Below are positions 1 through 21,136 of a DNA stretch of 64,000 nt, one piece after another. The notes under the pieces are model-generated. The model ran no database searches. It saw only the letters and a program-made list of their open reading frames with translations, and was not told the origin of the DNA. The stretch is from contig JANTQA010000042.1 of the NCBI GenBank assembly GCA_027625915.1, positions 1,500,001 to 1,564,000 of the forward strand. The letters run 5' to 3'. Numbering within the stretch: position 1 is the first letter of the stretch; each line of letters begins with the position of its first letter. A program made the translations under genes and the position numbers. Origin of the DNA: Anaeramoeba flamelloides (Eukaryota > Metamonada > Anaeramoebidae).

Positions 1-204
1 TTTTTTTTTTTTTTACTTTGTTACAACAAACAACAAACCAGTTTTTTTTTAATTTGAAGAATCTAAAACTACACTTAATGTCCAGTCACTTTTTTAATTC
101 AGAGAAATTCTTATTTTTTGTTTTAGTTTCCGTCTTGGTGCAAAGAAAAGAAAAGTTAAAAACGAGTAGCTTTTTTCAAAATTTAGGTATTCAACAAATC
201 GCAC

Positions 205-425
205 TGTTAATTACAAAACAAAAAGAACAAAATTTTCATTCAGCTTTCGAAAAAAGAAAGAAAAGAAGTATTAAAATCAATCATCAAAAGACCCAATTCT
301 AAGAGAAATTTAATAATTACAGTTGATTTCAGAATTAAAAAGATGTAAATTTTGATCTATAAAATCTTTTTTTGGAAAGCGGAATGAAAATTTTGATCCC
401 TTTATTTTTCAACAAATAGCACACC
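205..425. repeat. Foldback repeat, family R1, copy 1
   Basis: Two arms pair as an imperfect inverted repeat. The left arm reads acaaaattttcattcagctt near 229 and the right arm is its near-complement, ggaaagcggaatgaaaattt, near 376. A spacer of about 100 bp separates them. Related copies lie near 18300-18600 and 23405-23645 with the same core. No coding capacity and no target duplication were recognised. Confidence 0.6.
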
Positions 426-2639
426 AACAATCGAATTCAATTTGGTTCTCTATTCTTATCGTTTTTGTCGATAAATTCTCAAATGATTTATTCGGTTTAA
501 AGAAAAAATATTAGGTTATTATTAATTATTTTTGCAAAGATCTTTGTGCAAATCAAAAAAAAAAAAAAAAGTCAAGTGTAAAAACACTCTAATTTTGTTA
601 CAATTCGCTTTACCACCTGAAAGTATTTCAAACATAAACAATACAAGTTTGATAATATTGAAAAAATGGAATTCCTTTTCTTAATTTTTTTTCTTCTTTT
701 TTATTTGCACAGGATCCCATAAACTAAAAAAAAAAGAGATCGTCAAAATTTCAACATCTTCCAAAAAGTTTTCAAAATAACTGTCTGATCTTATTAACAT
801 TCAAATTCCAAACATGAAATAATTTTGTGTTTTTAATTCTTCGATTCAAACAACTAAATTTCTCACTTAGAATCGCCACTTAAAAATTGATGGTAAATGA
901 AATCTTTCCATTCAAAATGCGAGTTTCTGAAAAGACAATTGGAGACTTTAAATGTCTCTCGATCTGAAAAAATTTCAAGGAATATATTGTAATTTGATAT
1001 CTTTTTTTATTTCTCTTGATGCGATATATTTTGGATGAGCTAGCAATTCGAAATGAAAACAAATATTTCAGAATTGAAAACAATATTTTAGAATTGAAAA
1101 CAATATTTTATAGTTGAAAACAAATATTGAAGAATTGAAAAAACGATAAAGAGCTGAAATTTTAGCCCATTTGCATTTCAAATGCCAGTAAATTTTCGAA
1201 ACTCAATTTAGAAACAGTTCTTCCTTTTAAAAACACATATTTAAATTTGTGTTTTAAGCATCTTCATATTCAAAACCAACCCCAAAAACACATATTCAAT
1301 CTCAATACTGGCATTACAAGATTAAATGAGAAAAAATCTTGACTTTTTTTCCTTATTTTTCTTTGACAAATATCATTCCCAAAAACACATATCCAATCAC
1401 AGTTGAGGAATAATAAATTCGAAAAACTGGAAAAAAATTTTTGGTTGAATTAACATTTTTTTCAATTTGTTAAATCAATGCCAAATAAATATGATGAAAG
1501 AATATTTTTAGTTGGAATATAATTTTGGTTGGAATACAAAGAACATTTGTAAAATTGGTTGATTTTAGAAATGTTCTTTGCAATGAAATTAATTGGAATT
1601 ATGAGTTTAGAAATTGAAACAAGGTAGAAAATGAACAAAATATTTTTTCACATTTTTTTGAAGTAATCATAACTAAAAACTTTTTCTGATCCAAAAATGA
1701 TGTTTGGACTTTTTTTGATTTCTTTATCATTTCTTAAAATGTAAAAGAAATGATAAAACAAAACAACGAACAATTGTGGATCGTTAAAATGAATTGAAAC
1801 CAAAAATATTGTTTACAAGAGTCAACATTTTGGATATTTACAAAAGGATGTTAATTGTTATCCCTTTTGACGTTACAGCATTTTAGTTCAAATAAGCCCA
1901 ATATACTTGTTATCTGACAAACATTCTGTTTTTTAAAAAACCACTTCAACTAAACAATTGATTGATATCCTGTTGTTTAACTATTATTGTTTGAATCTTC
2001 TTAACAGTTTTAGTAAATGTTTTTAAATCAATTTGTTAGTTACTTCAAACCATTAATTAACTTTTAAAAAAAATATTTTGATCTGCTTCAATTCTTTTAT
2101 TAAACTAGATATTGTGAACTTTTATTTTTTTCAAATAAATTTAATAATCTAAATTTTGTTACAATTTATTTTCAGCAATTTAAAAAAAAAAAAGAAAGGA
2201 TTCAGATCTTTATTATAAATAATTTATATACACAATAAAAGTAAACAGTTTTTTGCTTTGTTTGAAACAAAGATCTTGTATGTAATATTTGTAAAAATAT
2301 ACAAGAAATAAGTTTTCTGAATATTTTTATTTGATCAATTATTTTTTTTAACAATTTTGTTTTTACTTTTTTCATTAATTTTTTTAAAAAAATAATGAAA
2401 TAACAATCAAAGAATGATTTACAAGTAAAAGAGAAATGTTTTTGGTTGAACGATAATTTTAAATAATATAAAAACTGTGTGTTACTTCAAAATAACAATC
2501 ATGCACTTGATAAATGATAAAAAAAAAATAAAGAACATTTTGTTTCAAAACAGCAAGTTTACCTTTTTAAATAAATAAACTAAGATATTTTCAAAAAAAG
2601 TTTGGTATTTTTTTTTTATTTTTCAAATAATATTTTCTT

Positions 2640-3110
2640 TGGAAGTCGTTCTATTTGTAAATTGGTTATATAAAATTAATAGGAATATTAATAATGATTG
2701 AATCGGATCCTATTGTCTGTATTTCAAAATATATTAATCCAAATATTTCCTCAAAAATTAAAAAAAAAAAATTGCACTTTTTTTTTCGATAAAACAAGGT
2801 ACAGTCAATTTTAATAAAAAGCGAACACTGTGATAAGGATACAAAGGATTTTTTAAATAATGGAATACTTTTATAAGTTTTCTCCTCCTATTTGAAAATT
2901 TATCAAGATTAAATCCTCTGTGAAAAAAAAAATTTATGATCAAAAAGAAAAAAATAACCACCAATTTTCACACATAAAAAACATCATATAAAATTGTGAT
3001 CAGAATCTTTTATTAAAAAATAACTTCTCACAAATAAACAAATTGAATTATTATGATTCAATCAATTTATGATGAATAAGCAATTTTGGATATTTGAATA
3101 ATTTTATCTT
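2640..3110. repeat. Dispersed repeat, family R6, copy 1
   Basis: This stretch aligns colinearly by eye with 47385-47850. Shared landmarks in the same order include gtatttcaaaatat, aagattaaatc, gatcaaaaagaaaaa or gttcaaaaagaaaaa, a tttttcac segment, and tcttttatt followed by a long A-rich end. Divergence is high and small indels are frequent. It has no open frame and its family is unknown. Confidence 0.5.
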
Positions 3111-4784
3111 TGAATTAAGTTTAATCAAGATATTTTAAAATAAATTTGTTCTACTGTTTTTGAAATAGCAAATATCCCTTAGAACCATAAATAACCTAAT
3201 TGCCTTTGAAATAAAAATTTTAATTTGAATTATTATGAAAAGATTTTAAGATATAAAATTTATAAATAATTATCTTAGTTTGAAAATTTGATAATTAAAA
3301 ATTATTATAGTTACGCACAAAATCAAAATAGCTTGAAAAAGATTTTTAACATTTGAAAAGTTTTTTTGATTTTATTATTTTTCATATTGGAAATATTGTA
3401 AAACATTTTTTGCTTAATTTTTTTTTTTTTTTGAAAAGTTTGTCTAGACATCAAAAACCTCTTAGTTTTAATCATTAAAACACAACACTCTTTACTGGAT
3501 AATTTTTTTTGGGAGTTCTTTAAACCCAAAAATGACCAAAAATACTTTATTAAATAATTTATTCGTTTAATAAAAGATATTTTAACCTTACATAGAAAAT
3601 TTGATTTATCTATTGATTACCATATAACAGTAATTTATATTTTTGATTATAAATAATTGTTAAATAAAAAAACTTAAATTTTATTAGAAAACAAAAATTA
3701 TTTTTTTTTCCATGTAAAATTTGAAAATTTTTTTAACTATCTTTTTTTTTTGAATTTAAATGATTTGGCCAATTGTTCGAGTAAGATTAATAATTGATTT
3801 TTTTTTTAATTTTCAACTATTTTTTAATTTTTGACTTTTTAAAATCTGGAGATCATATAAACAATATTATGGAATAAGAGACATTTGATCAAAAATTATT
3901 TTCCAAGATTTGGATTAATTTAGATTACAAAATTTAATTTTCATAAGATATTTTTTTCAAATTTTTGCTAATTACAAACTTTAAAAAAAAAATATTTTTT
4001 TATAAAGAATATTTTATTATCTTTGAATAATATTTAAAAGTTAATTTATATTTTTTTTAAAAAAAATATAGACAATTACTTTAACTAGTAAAGAAGTTTT
4101 CATTGAATTAATTTATATGAAATGTAGAAAAATTATTCCAACATTTAACAATTTTTTTTAAATTATTTTGTATTACTTGAATTTATGTTTTAGATAATTA
4201 TTCATATTAAACTTTTAATTTTAGCACAAACAAATAAATTTCATTTTTCTCTTAATTCAAAATTATTAAACTTTTGTCTCTGAAAAAAAATGAAAATTAA
4301 AAATTCTTCGGTAATGTTCAGTATTTTCTTTTTTTTTTTTATCATAAAATTAGCAAAATTATTTCATGGTTATTCATAATAAATCAATGTTCTGAATTTT
4401 GTATTTACTATTATTGTAAATAAAATTTCTTATTCAAAAAATTAAAAAAAAATAAAAATCAAACTCTATAAAAAAAAATGTAAAAATGAATTATTATTAT
4501 TTTTTTTTACAATTTCAATAAAAATATAAGATAACTTTATTATCTTTGAATGGTTCCAACTTTTTGTTATAATATAAATCTGGATTAAAGATTAATAACA
4601 AAATAAATTTATTAATATATAGATATTATTTTAAATCTTTTATTTTAAACTTGATAAAATTTAGGTTAATTCTGGGAGTGAAAAGTATCCTACAAACATT
4701 AAAACCCACAAAATTTTATTTTTATTTGTTTTTCAAACCCAAGTAAAATTAATATTTGTTTAATAGTTTTTTTTTTTTTTTACA

Positions 4785-5406
4785 AAACCAAAATTCAAAA
4801 TTTTTGACACCGTTTTTTTATTATTAATATTGAAGAAGTGTAAATTACACTCTAGTTGCCCTTATACTTAAATTTCCTTTCAATTTTTTGGCACAGTTAA
4901 AACAGTCCAAAGAATCGCAAGAATACAATTTCAATTAAATTGGAAAATAATTTTGATTTTTTTAAAATTCAAAACTATTTTTCATTTTTTAATTTTTTGT
5001 TTTAATTTCATTTTTTGAATTACAAAGACTGTTTCGTGAGATCAAAAATTTTTTCGAACAATTATTGATATTAGGCTAAAGTTGAGTTGTTAAATAAGAA
5101 GAGCTCAAATAAAATTAGTTGATGGTATCTTGTAATTTGAACGATCAATAATTGTTTGTAGAATTTAAACAAATTTACCAATACATTTTTTTTGTTTTTT
5201 CCAAAATTTTTTGAGAAATATTTATTTATTTGTATTGATAATTATTTATTTTTTTGTTTTGTAAGTCTTTTAAATTTATGAATAATTATTTACATTTCAA
5301 TTAGTGGATCATTCTATTTTGGTATTTCTTCTAGAATTGATTAAATAAGATTTTTTTTTTAAAAATTAAATTTTGGTGTGTTCAAATTTTTGAATTGGAG
5401 TTAAAA
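4785..5406 (+). mobile_element. Non-autonomous DNA-transposon-like element with TAAAC-type inverted ends, copy A
   Basis: One of four copies of a roughly 540 bp element (others at 20597-21136, 28731-29272 and 45517-46052). The family ends are inverted: one begins aaactaaaattcaaaatttt, and the other end reads tttggtgtgt followed by aaattttgaattgg. Internal landmarks include gatcaataat and tctagaattgattaaataag. This copy carries an extra ~80 bp near 4810-4890. It ends about 80 bp before the 3' splice site at 5484. No transposase is encoded. Confidence 0.6.
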
Positions 5407-5484
5407 AATAAAAAAAATAATAAATTATTAAATTTTCGGTTTATTTTTTTATTATTATTTAACTATAATATTATTATATTTTAG

Positions 5485-14447
<8,963 letters not shown>

Positions 14448-17130
14448 TTTTATATTTCGTTCTTGAATTGTGATTTATTTTTTTTTTTTTTTAAAAAAAT
14501 TAAAAAGTAAATTTCATTTTAAAAATTAAATTTTTTTATTAAAATAAAAAGAATTAATATTTCAATAAAATTTATACTTGGATACTATTATTTTTTTTTT
14601 TTTATTTTTATTTTTATTTTATTACTTTTTTAAAAATGCTTAGAAAACATTTTTATTTTATAGAAAATATAAAATATTCATTCAAAATGATAACCATTTC
14701 TAATGATAAAAGCTGATAACAATATAATCATTTGATTTGGGAAAAACATTAGAACGAGAAAAATATTAATATGTCTTTCGCTACAATTTTGATATTTTTT
14801 ATTTTTTCTAATTTCCATGTAATTGACACCAAAATTAATATTCTCTCTTATATTATTATTCAAAATTGAATGGGAATTGTTGATCAATAAACTAATAAAG
14901 AAAAAAAATTAAAGAGAAAAAATTAAAAACATTTTTTGCTTATTTTGGAAACATAATTAAAAATCTATTAATTTGGAATTGAATGAAGAGTTACTTATTG
15001 AAAGGTGAATTTAAAATGGTTAAAAAAGTTTAGATACTAGGTTTTTTGATCATAAGAGATTGATACAAAATAGATTTGTAATTAAAAACTAAATGTATTG
15101 AAATACTACAATTGTTCGAAAAATAAGAAGGTATTTTATTTTTATGGAATAATTTTTTTGGAAAACAACCATTTCAATTTCGAATTCTAAAGTATAAAAC
15201 GGAATTCAAGCAAGAGTAAGACTGGAAAGTCGTGTTTAATTCCTTTTTTGGGAGTGAAATTTTTTATTCAAAAATTAAATCCATAATAGACATCGGGGAT
15301 TTGGTACTCATTTTCATTCATGAGATTTACTTTTTGAGATTATTTATTACAAAATGGATTTCAAAAATTACAAATATACATCAGGAATAAAACCGTTTGT
15401 AGCTTGAATGTTTGGTAGTAATTATATTTTATCTTTTTTAAGTTGAAGAAAAGAAAAAAAAAGAGCAATTTGTTTTCTCAAAACATGGAAAGAATAGTTT
15501 AATTTCAATTTTGGTTTTAAAAATTGTTTTGTTTTGGTGGAGTGTTTTCCACTCGGTAGAAAAAAACAGGAGTTGTATTTTTTCAAGAAAAAAATTTTAA
15601 TGAAATTTCAATTTTAAAAGAAATAAAATTTTTTTCGTTATTTATTCAAATTTTGGAAGAAAAACCAGCAAACTCAAACCCTTATTGACAGATCTTGAAA
15701 TGTTTTTGATTTTAGTTCCTAAAAAAAATAAGAAAACGTTGAAAATTTTTTTATTTTTTTTCGATTTTAAGTAAAATATTATGGGGGTTTGTCAAACCCA
15801 AATAGTGAATCGGGAGTTGAGTTTTAACAATATTCTAATCGAATTTAGTTGTCTATATTCATTTAAGCAAATTCTTTAAAAAAAACATTGTTGCCGTATA
15901 CTAAGACATATATTTCAAAAAAAAAAAAAAAAAAAATTAAATTCACATTCTTTTTTTAATAATTATTAATATATTAGATCTTTTTTTTTTTTCTTGAATA
16001 TTAAATGGATTAAATGATCTGGTTCGTTTAATACTTCAAATGTTTATTTTTAGATAGTTTAACAATTTTTTTTTTTTTTTTTTTTTATACTGAACTGTGA
16101 ATCCTAATATTATTTCAATTTACTAATTATTATTTTTTTATTTTTTTTTATGAGAATTGCTTTAGAAAAATCAATCAAAGTGATGTTCTCAGAAAGTTCT
16201 TTATTTAATTCACAAAAATAAATATGGAATGTTATAAAAATTGAAGGTGTTTACAATTTATGAGATAAATAAAGAGTTCTATGTATTTATCTAAATTTCT
16301 GTGTCAAAAAATAAACGCTCGTTTTGATTTTTTCGATTTAGGTGATATTGTTGATATTAATTCCTTGTGAACACAAATACTTTATTTAAAGAAAAATTTT
16401 AAAATTAAAAGTGTTGGATTTTTATCAGTCCATTTTTTGATCAATTTTATTATTAGTTTTTTAGGATAATCAGTAATTATATTTACTATTACTAAAATTT
16501 GGATAAATTCATTGAAACTCTTTATTAGAACTCAAAAATATAAAACACTCTATTTATTACAAAATTCATATTTACACTATCGTTCAACTTTTATTTTAAT
16601 AAATAATGTATCTGTATTAACAAATTAGCATGTTTATAAATATCATTTATTATTGTATAATTTTTGTGAGAAAATGAAAATATTTTATTACACATATTTA
16701 TAAATAAAAAACTTGGAAAAGATATTGAATAAGAAAATAGAAAATTGCTTTTGGCAAATATTCAAAAAATGAATAGATACAAATTGTTGTTTGTTGATGA
16801 AAAAGTTTCTCAAAAATGTGATTATGATCTGAAAACCTCAAGTAAAAATGTTTCATTTCTTCATTAATTAATTTAAAAAAAATCTAAAAAAAATTCAAAA
16901 ATAAAAAAAAATAAAAAAAATGTCAATTTATTTTAATAAATGTTGAAATTAACTTTTTCATCAAATAAAAATTGATTATTTGATTTTACGATTTCTAAAA
17001 TATTCAAAAAATTTCTGAAAAGGAATATTTAATAAAAAAAAAATAAAGAAAGTAATTCGAAATTTTTTGAACTTTGAAAGAAATAAGAGAAAAAAAAAAT
17101 AAAAATAATTGAAAATTGAGTGTTAGTGAG
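14448..17130. other. Intergenic DNA between convergent CNOT1 and RPA2; nothing recognised
   Basis: About 2.7 kb of AT-rich spacer where two genes meet 3' to 3'. It holds several pure T or A runs (for example near 14471, 14591, 15919 and 16069) and short unrelated open stretches. No coding, RNA or transposon signature was recognised. Confidence 0.5.
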
Positions 17131-17354
17131 TTAGTCTGTTGATCTAAAATGCTCGTCGTCAATTGTGATATAAATTTGGCCTTGGTCCAAGAAAAAGTCA
17201 ACAATTTCTCGGATTTCTTCTTCTGTTGATTTTAATTCTTTTGCCAATTCTTGAAGGCTTATTCCAGATGATGTTTGGTTTGAGCTGATCAATCTCAATG
17301 CTTTATCTTTCAGTGCCAATCCAAGGATTTGGTTGGTGTTTTGTTGTGTAATTA

Positions 17355-17392
<38 letters not shown>

Positions 17393-17682
17393 GTTTCTTT
17401 TTTAATTTCATTTTTTTCTTCTTTGATTTGTGAATTTTGTGATGATGTTTGTTCTTTTTTGAGTGTTCCTTTGATTCGTTGTAAATGAACCAAAATAGCT
17501 TCCAAGAAATGGGTTGTGATTTGGTTTGAATCTGTGATTTCAGTTATTTTGTTCACAGAAAAGGATTTTTGGTTTTTATATTCTTTTAAATTTCCAATGA
17601 TTCGAACATATTTGTTTTCGAATGCATTTTCGATTTCTTTGGCTTTGCTTTTGTTTTCTCCTTCTCCTCCTTCTTCCTGTGG

Positions 17683-17723
<41 letters not shown>

Positions 17724-17985
17724 CCTCTTCTTCTTCCATGTTGTTTTGTTTTTGTCGTTTGAATTCTCGGATTTTAAGTTGTCCAGTGCCATCGTCGATC
17801 GTGTAGTTTGTATAAGTGTTTCCATCAAGAACTTTGATTACAGTCCCAACCAAACTTACGTTCATCACAAATTCGTTATCAATTTTAAACGTGTTCCCTT
17901 CACTTTCAGTTGATAATTGGATTTGTCTGATCGTCAATGGAGTAATAGTTCTTACTATTACGTTTTCATTTGAATTGTTTGTCAT
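17131..17985 (-). CDS. RPA2: Replication protein A 32 kDa subunit (RPA2)
   Basis: Middle subunit of the nuclear single-strand DNA-binding trimer used in replication and repair; 284 residues, single exon. It begins MTNNSNENVIV. The OB fold follows: TPLTIRQIQ, VSLVGTVIKVLDGNTYTNYT, IDDGTGQLKIREF, then KYVRIIGNLKEYKNQKSFSV and THFLEAILVHL, matching the human order. The C-terminal winged helix reads GISLQELAKELKSTEEEI and ends FFLDQGQIYITIDDEHFRST, close to the human IYSTVDDDHFKSTD ending. Oddities: a poly-Glu/poly-Gln insertion inside the OB fold between strands (about 13 Gln) and a poly-Asn linker before the winged helix. The Ser-rich N-terminal phosphorylation tail of animal RPA2 is essentially absent. 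CNOT1 is convergent with it and the PH-kinase gene is divergent. Confidence 0.95.
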
Positions 17986-18299
17986 TTTAAAATGGAAGAT
18001 TATTTTTTTGGTAAAAGATTCAAAAAAAATGATGAAAGAGTTTTTTTATTCAAATTTTTTATAACGGATATCTCAATTTTTTTGGAACTCTTTTCAAAAC
18101 AACTCTCATCACTCCTGTTTTTTCATTTGAATTTGACGGTAGATAATAAATTTTTTCTTTTAATTTAAGAAATTCATAGTCTTTAAAATTTGAATATGTT
18201 AAATTATTGGCTTTTGGACACTTTAAAATTTCAAAATATTTCTTTTCATTTAAGGTTGGTAATTCCTCCTAAATAAATACCTAAGTGGGAATAAAAAGG

Positions 18300-18600
18300 A
18301 ACTGGATACTTAAACTGATACACCAATTAAAATCTCTTTCTTTGATGAAGAATAAATAGATCACAATTTTCAATCAGCTTTCCAAAATAATATTTCTTCA
18401 ATTATTAAAATTGAAATCTTTTAAACAATGTAATTCCATAAGCTAATTACGGTATTACTTTTCCTTTCAGAATTGGAAAATTTAATGATAAATTTGGGTT
18501 CGTGGAGATTTTTTTTGCAAAAGCTGAATGAAATTTTTATTCCTTTCATTTTTAAGTTAATAGTCTCATCAAATAATAAGTAACAATTCCTGAAAAAAAT
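18300..18600. repeat. Foldback repeat, family R1, copy 2
   Basis: The left arm cacaattttcaatcagcttt (18362) pairs with aaaagctgaatgaaattttt near 18519. Internal sequence around ttcagaattggaaaatttaa matches copy 3 near 23537 (tagaattcggaactttaatt). No open frame. Confidence 0.55.
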
Positions 18601-18892
18601 TCTCAACTAAATTTTTTTGATAGAGAGGGAGAGAAAAGGAAAATTATCAAAGCTTTTTTTCTACTTGTTTTTATCATTTAATAAATACAGATATCTGCAA
18701 TTAAAATTATCTAAACTGGAAGAAGATCTATTGACAATCTCTTTTAGCCTGATTTCGTATGTATTGAAAATCACAGTATATAAGGATCAAAAAAGGATAT
18801 TTTTAAATTTTCCCTAGAATTTTCAATTGATCATAAAAAAAGAATTTTAAGAATTAAATCAATTTTGCTTTTTATGTTGAAAATTAATTATT

Positions 18893-19375
18893 CAAAGTTA
18901 TCAAAATCCCACCTACCAATAACGTAAAACACATGTTTCAAAATAAAACCTGCTTTTTTTCTTTCTTGTATAAGTACAACACCCAAATTATATTAATATA
19001 GTACAAAGGAGTTCAAATCAATTTTGAAGATAAATTCCTTGATATTTTGAATAAAATTTAAATTATGGTATTAGTTTTTCCTAAAATTTAAGAATTTTTT
19101 AGATTTTATTTTACCAAAATTTTTTTGCTATCAAAAAATATCTGTAAATTAAATCAATTCTCGAAGAAAAAATTTCCAATTTGATCCTTTATTTGTAGAA
19201 TTTCTTTTTTAATAATAGAACTTTAACAAACCGATACGATAGAAATCCTTATTGCTTATTGTTGATTTCTTTACCCATTTGAGATCTATCTTGTTAAGAA
19301 GAAAGAAAGAGATAGGTCATTTTTCTTGTGAAACAAGGTTTTAGTAAATCAGAAAGGGGTTATATTTACAACAAT
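18893..19375 (-). mobile_element. Tc1/mariner-type non-autonomous relic, family M2, solo degenerate copy
   Basis: It aligns through most of its length with the copies at 33378-33862 and 34139-34610. Shared segments include catgtttcaaaata, agttcaaatcaattttgaag, cttgatattttgaataaaat and a shared Phe/Lys-rich stretch near 19260-19350. Both ends are eroded, so the CAGT ends and TA flanks are not clear here. Confidence 0.55.
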
Positions 19376-19959
19376 GAAATTTCACTTTCCCCGTGTTTAT
19401 GTTTTTTTTTTCGTTGGTAATGTTCTCGTAAAAATATCGATTTTTAAATAGTGAAGGTTCCTATTGGCATTATTTAGGAAAAAAAATCTAAAAGTGAGTG
19501 TAAAAAAGAATTTGGGAAGTAACAAAATAGAAAAATTTCAATTTTATAATAAAGGAAGATTTTTTTCTATCATAAAAGTAAAAGAATCAACATCAAAAGT
19601 TTTTTTAATAATACAACGTTTACCACCCAAGCATAGAAGATTTTTTCATAAATGTCTTTGAGAAAATGTGTTTTGTATTATCATTTTTTTCTAATTAATA
19701 CAAAATCAAGATTATTCCACAAATTAAAGTCTATTAAACAAAAAGATTTTCCAAAAACAAATATAATTGAATTTTTTGATATAAGTCTACTATATTTAAT
19801 ATAAACCTGTTCGAACTTATTTAAATATGTGTTATAATAACTAATTGTTTTAAAAACACCGAATCCGTCTAAAAAACTAAAACAACTAAAAAAATTACCA
19901 ATGATGAATATTCAATGCCATAGGTTAATCAGAATTCAAAAGCTAACCAAATTATAAAT

Positions 19960-20540
19960 ATTTTACTGTATTTTTTTTTTTAATTCTGAAAAAATACCAG
20001 AATTGCATATAGAGTGTTGTGGAGTACCTAACTTTTGTTAAGGTTTTCCTTTTTAATATGTAAAATCTATTGATTTCATAAATAAACAAAAAAAAACCAT
20101 GAAAAGACATAGGTAGTTTTCCAGAATTCAAAAGAGTAGAGAAGTATCAAAGATTTTACATGATTCTTGAAAATTCTGCGAAACTTAACATCATATTTTT
20201 TTTTACATTTTTGAAGGAACTTAAAATTCAATATAATTCCAGTTTATTTCAAAAATTAAAAAAAACCTAACTAAAATCTATTGATTTTCCAAATACACAT
20301 AAAACTCAAAAAAAGCCAAAGATGGTTTTTTTATTTTAATACATAAACAGAAAATTAATTAAATTTGAAGTTTATTTCTTAAATTAAAAAAACACTAACG
20401 GGAATGTCCGTCAAGTGTTGTCGAGTGCCTCGGGTTTTTTGAGGTTTTCTGTTTTATTTGTTGAATTATTGATTTTCCAAATAAACAGAAAATTCAAAAG
20501 AGTACCTAGGCTTTTTTTGTATTTTTTTTCTTTGTGATTC
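19960..20540. repeat. Modular dispersed repeat, family R3, copy 1
   Basis: A patchwork of recurring modules: ttccagaattcaaaagagta, aaaatctattgattt.., gttttctgttttatttg, and a GC-richer core gtccgtcaagtgttgtcgag at 20407. The same modules in varying order and orientation recur near 38890, 39540, 53155 and 57700. No coding capacity. Confidence 0.55.
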
Positions 20541-20596
20541 ACTTTTTTATTATTGTGTAATTCTTTAAAAAATAATCAACCATTTCTTTAACAAGA

Positions 20597-21136
20597 TAAA
20601 CTAAAATTCAAAATTTTCCACACAGCTAAAACGTTCCAAACAATCACAATAATACAATTTTATTGAAATTGGAGATAATTTTGATTTTTGTAAAATCTGA
20701 AAATCATTTTTTCATCTTTTTAGTTTTTATTTTCATTTCATTGATTGAATTACGTAATTTGTTTCATTGGATCAATTTTTTTTTTGAACGAGTTGATATG
20801 GTGTTAAAGTTTAGTTGTTCCAAATAGAAGAACTCAAATAAAATTAGTTGGTAGTATCTAACCATTTGATCGATCAATATTCCTAATAGAATTTAAACAA
20901 ATTTACTAAGGTATTTTTTTGTTTTGCTCTCTCCAAAATTTTTAACACACCCATGATTTATTTGTATTGATAATTATTTATTTATTATTTTTTGAGTATT
21001 GTAATTTATAAACAAGTGTTAACATTTCAATTAGTGAATGGTTCTAATTTGGTAAATATCCTCGAATTGATTAAATAAGATTTTTTTTTCACAAATCAAA
21101 TTTTGGTGTGTTAAAAATTTTGAATTGGGGTTTAGG
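20597..21136 (+). mobile_element. Non-autonomous DNA-transposon-like element with TAAAC-type inverted ends, copy B
   Basis: The cleanest plus-strand copy. The left end aaactaaaattcaaaatttt (near 20598) and the right end aaattttgaattggggttta (near 21115) are inverted relative to each other. Internal landmarks shared with the other copies: gatcgatcaatattcctaat, cctcgaattgattaaataag and aattttggtgtgttaaaaat. It encodes no transposase and no clear target duplication was recognised. Confidence 0.65.

Larger units (their letters stand above)
1..5484. other. AT-rich DNA upstream of the first recognised CNOT1 exon; no gene recognised
   Basis: Very AT-rich DNA with long A and T runs. The start of CNOT1 (roughly the first 200 residues of the human protein) must lie here or beyond the left edge, because the exon at 5485 opens inside the protein after a 3' splice site. 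No convincing exon was found here. It holds a foldback repeat near 205-425, a dispersed repeat near 2640-3110 and a TAAAC-ended element at 4785-5406. The right-hand part is therefore probably intron. Confidence 0.5.

Noticed and set aside
187-302. Peptide IQQIALLITKQ resembling the CNOT1 N-terminal IQECALLITKP, a possible missing 5' exon
   Set aside because: The match is only about 11 residues, and the sequence on its 3' side (from about 205) is the arm of a foldback repeat found elsewhere. The residues that should follow in CNOT1 are absent. Probably coincidence.
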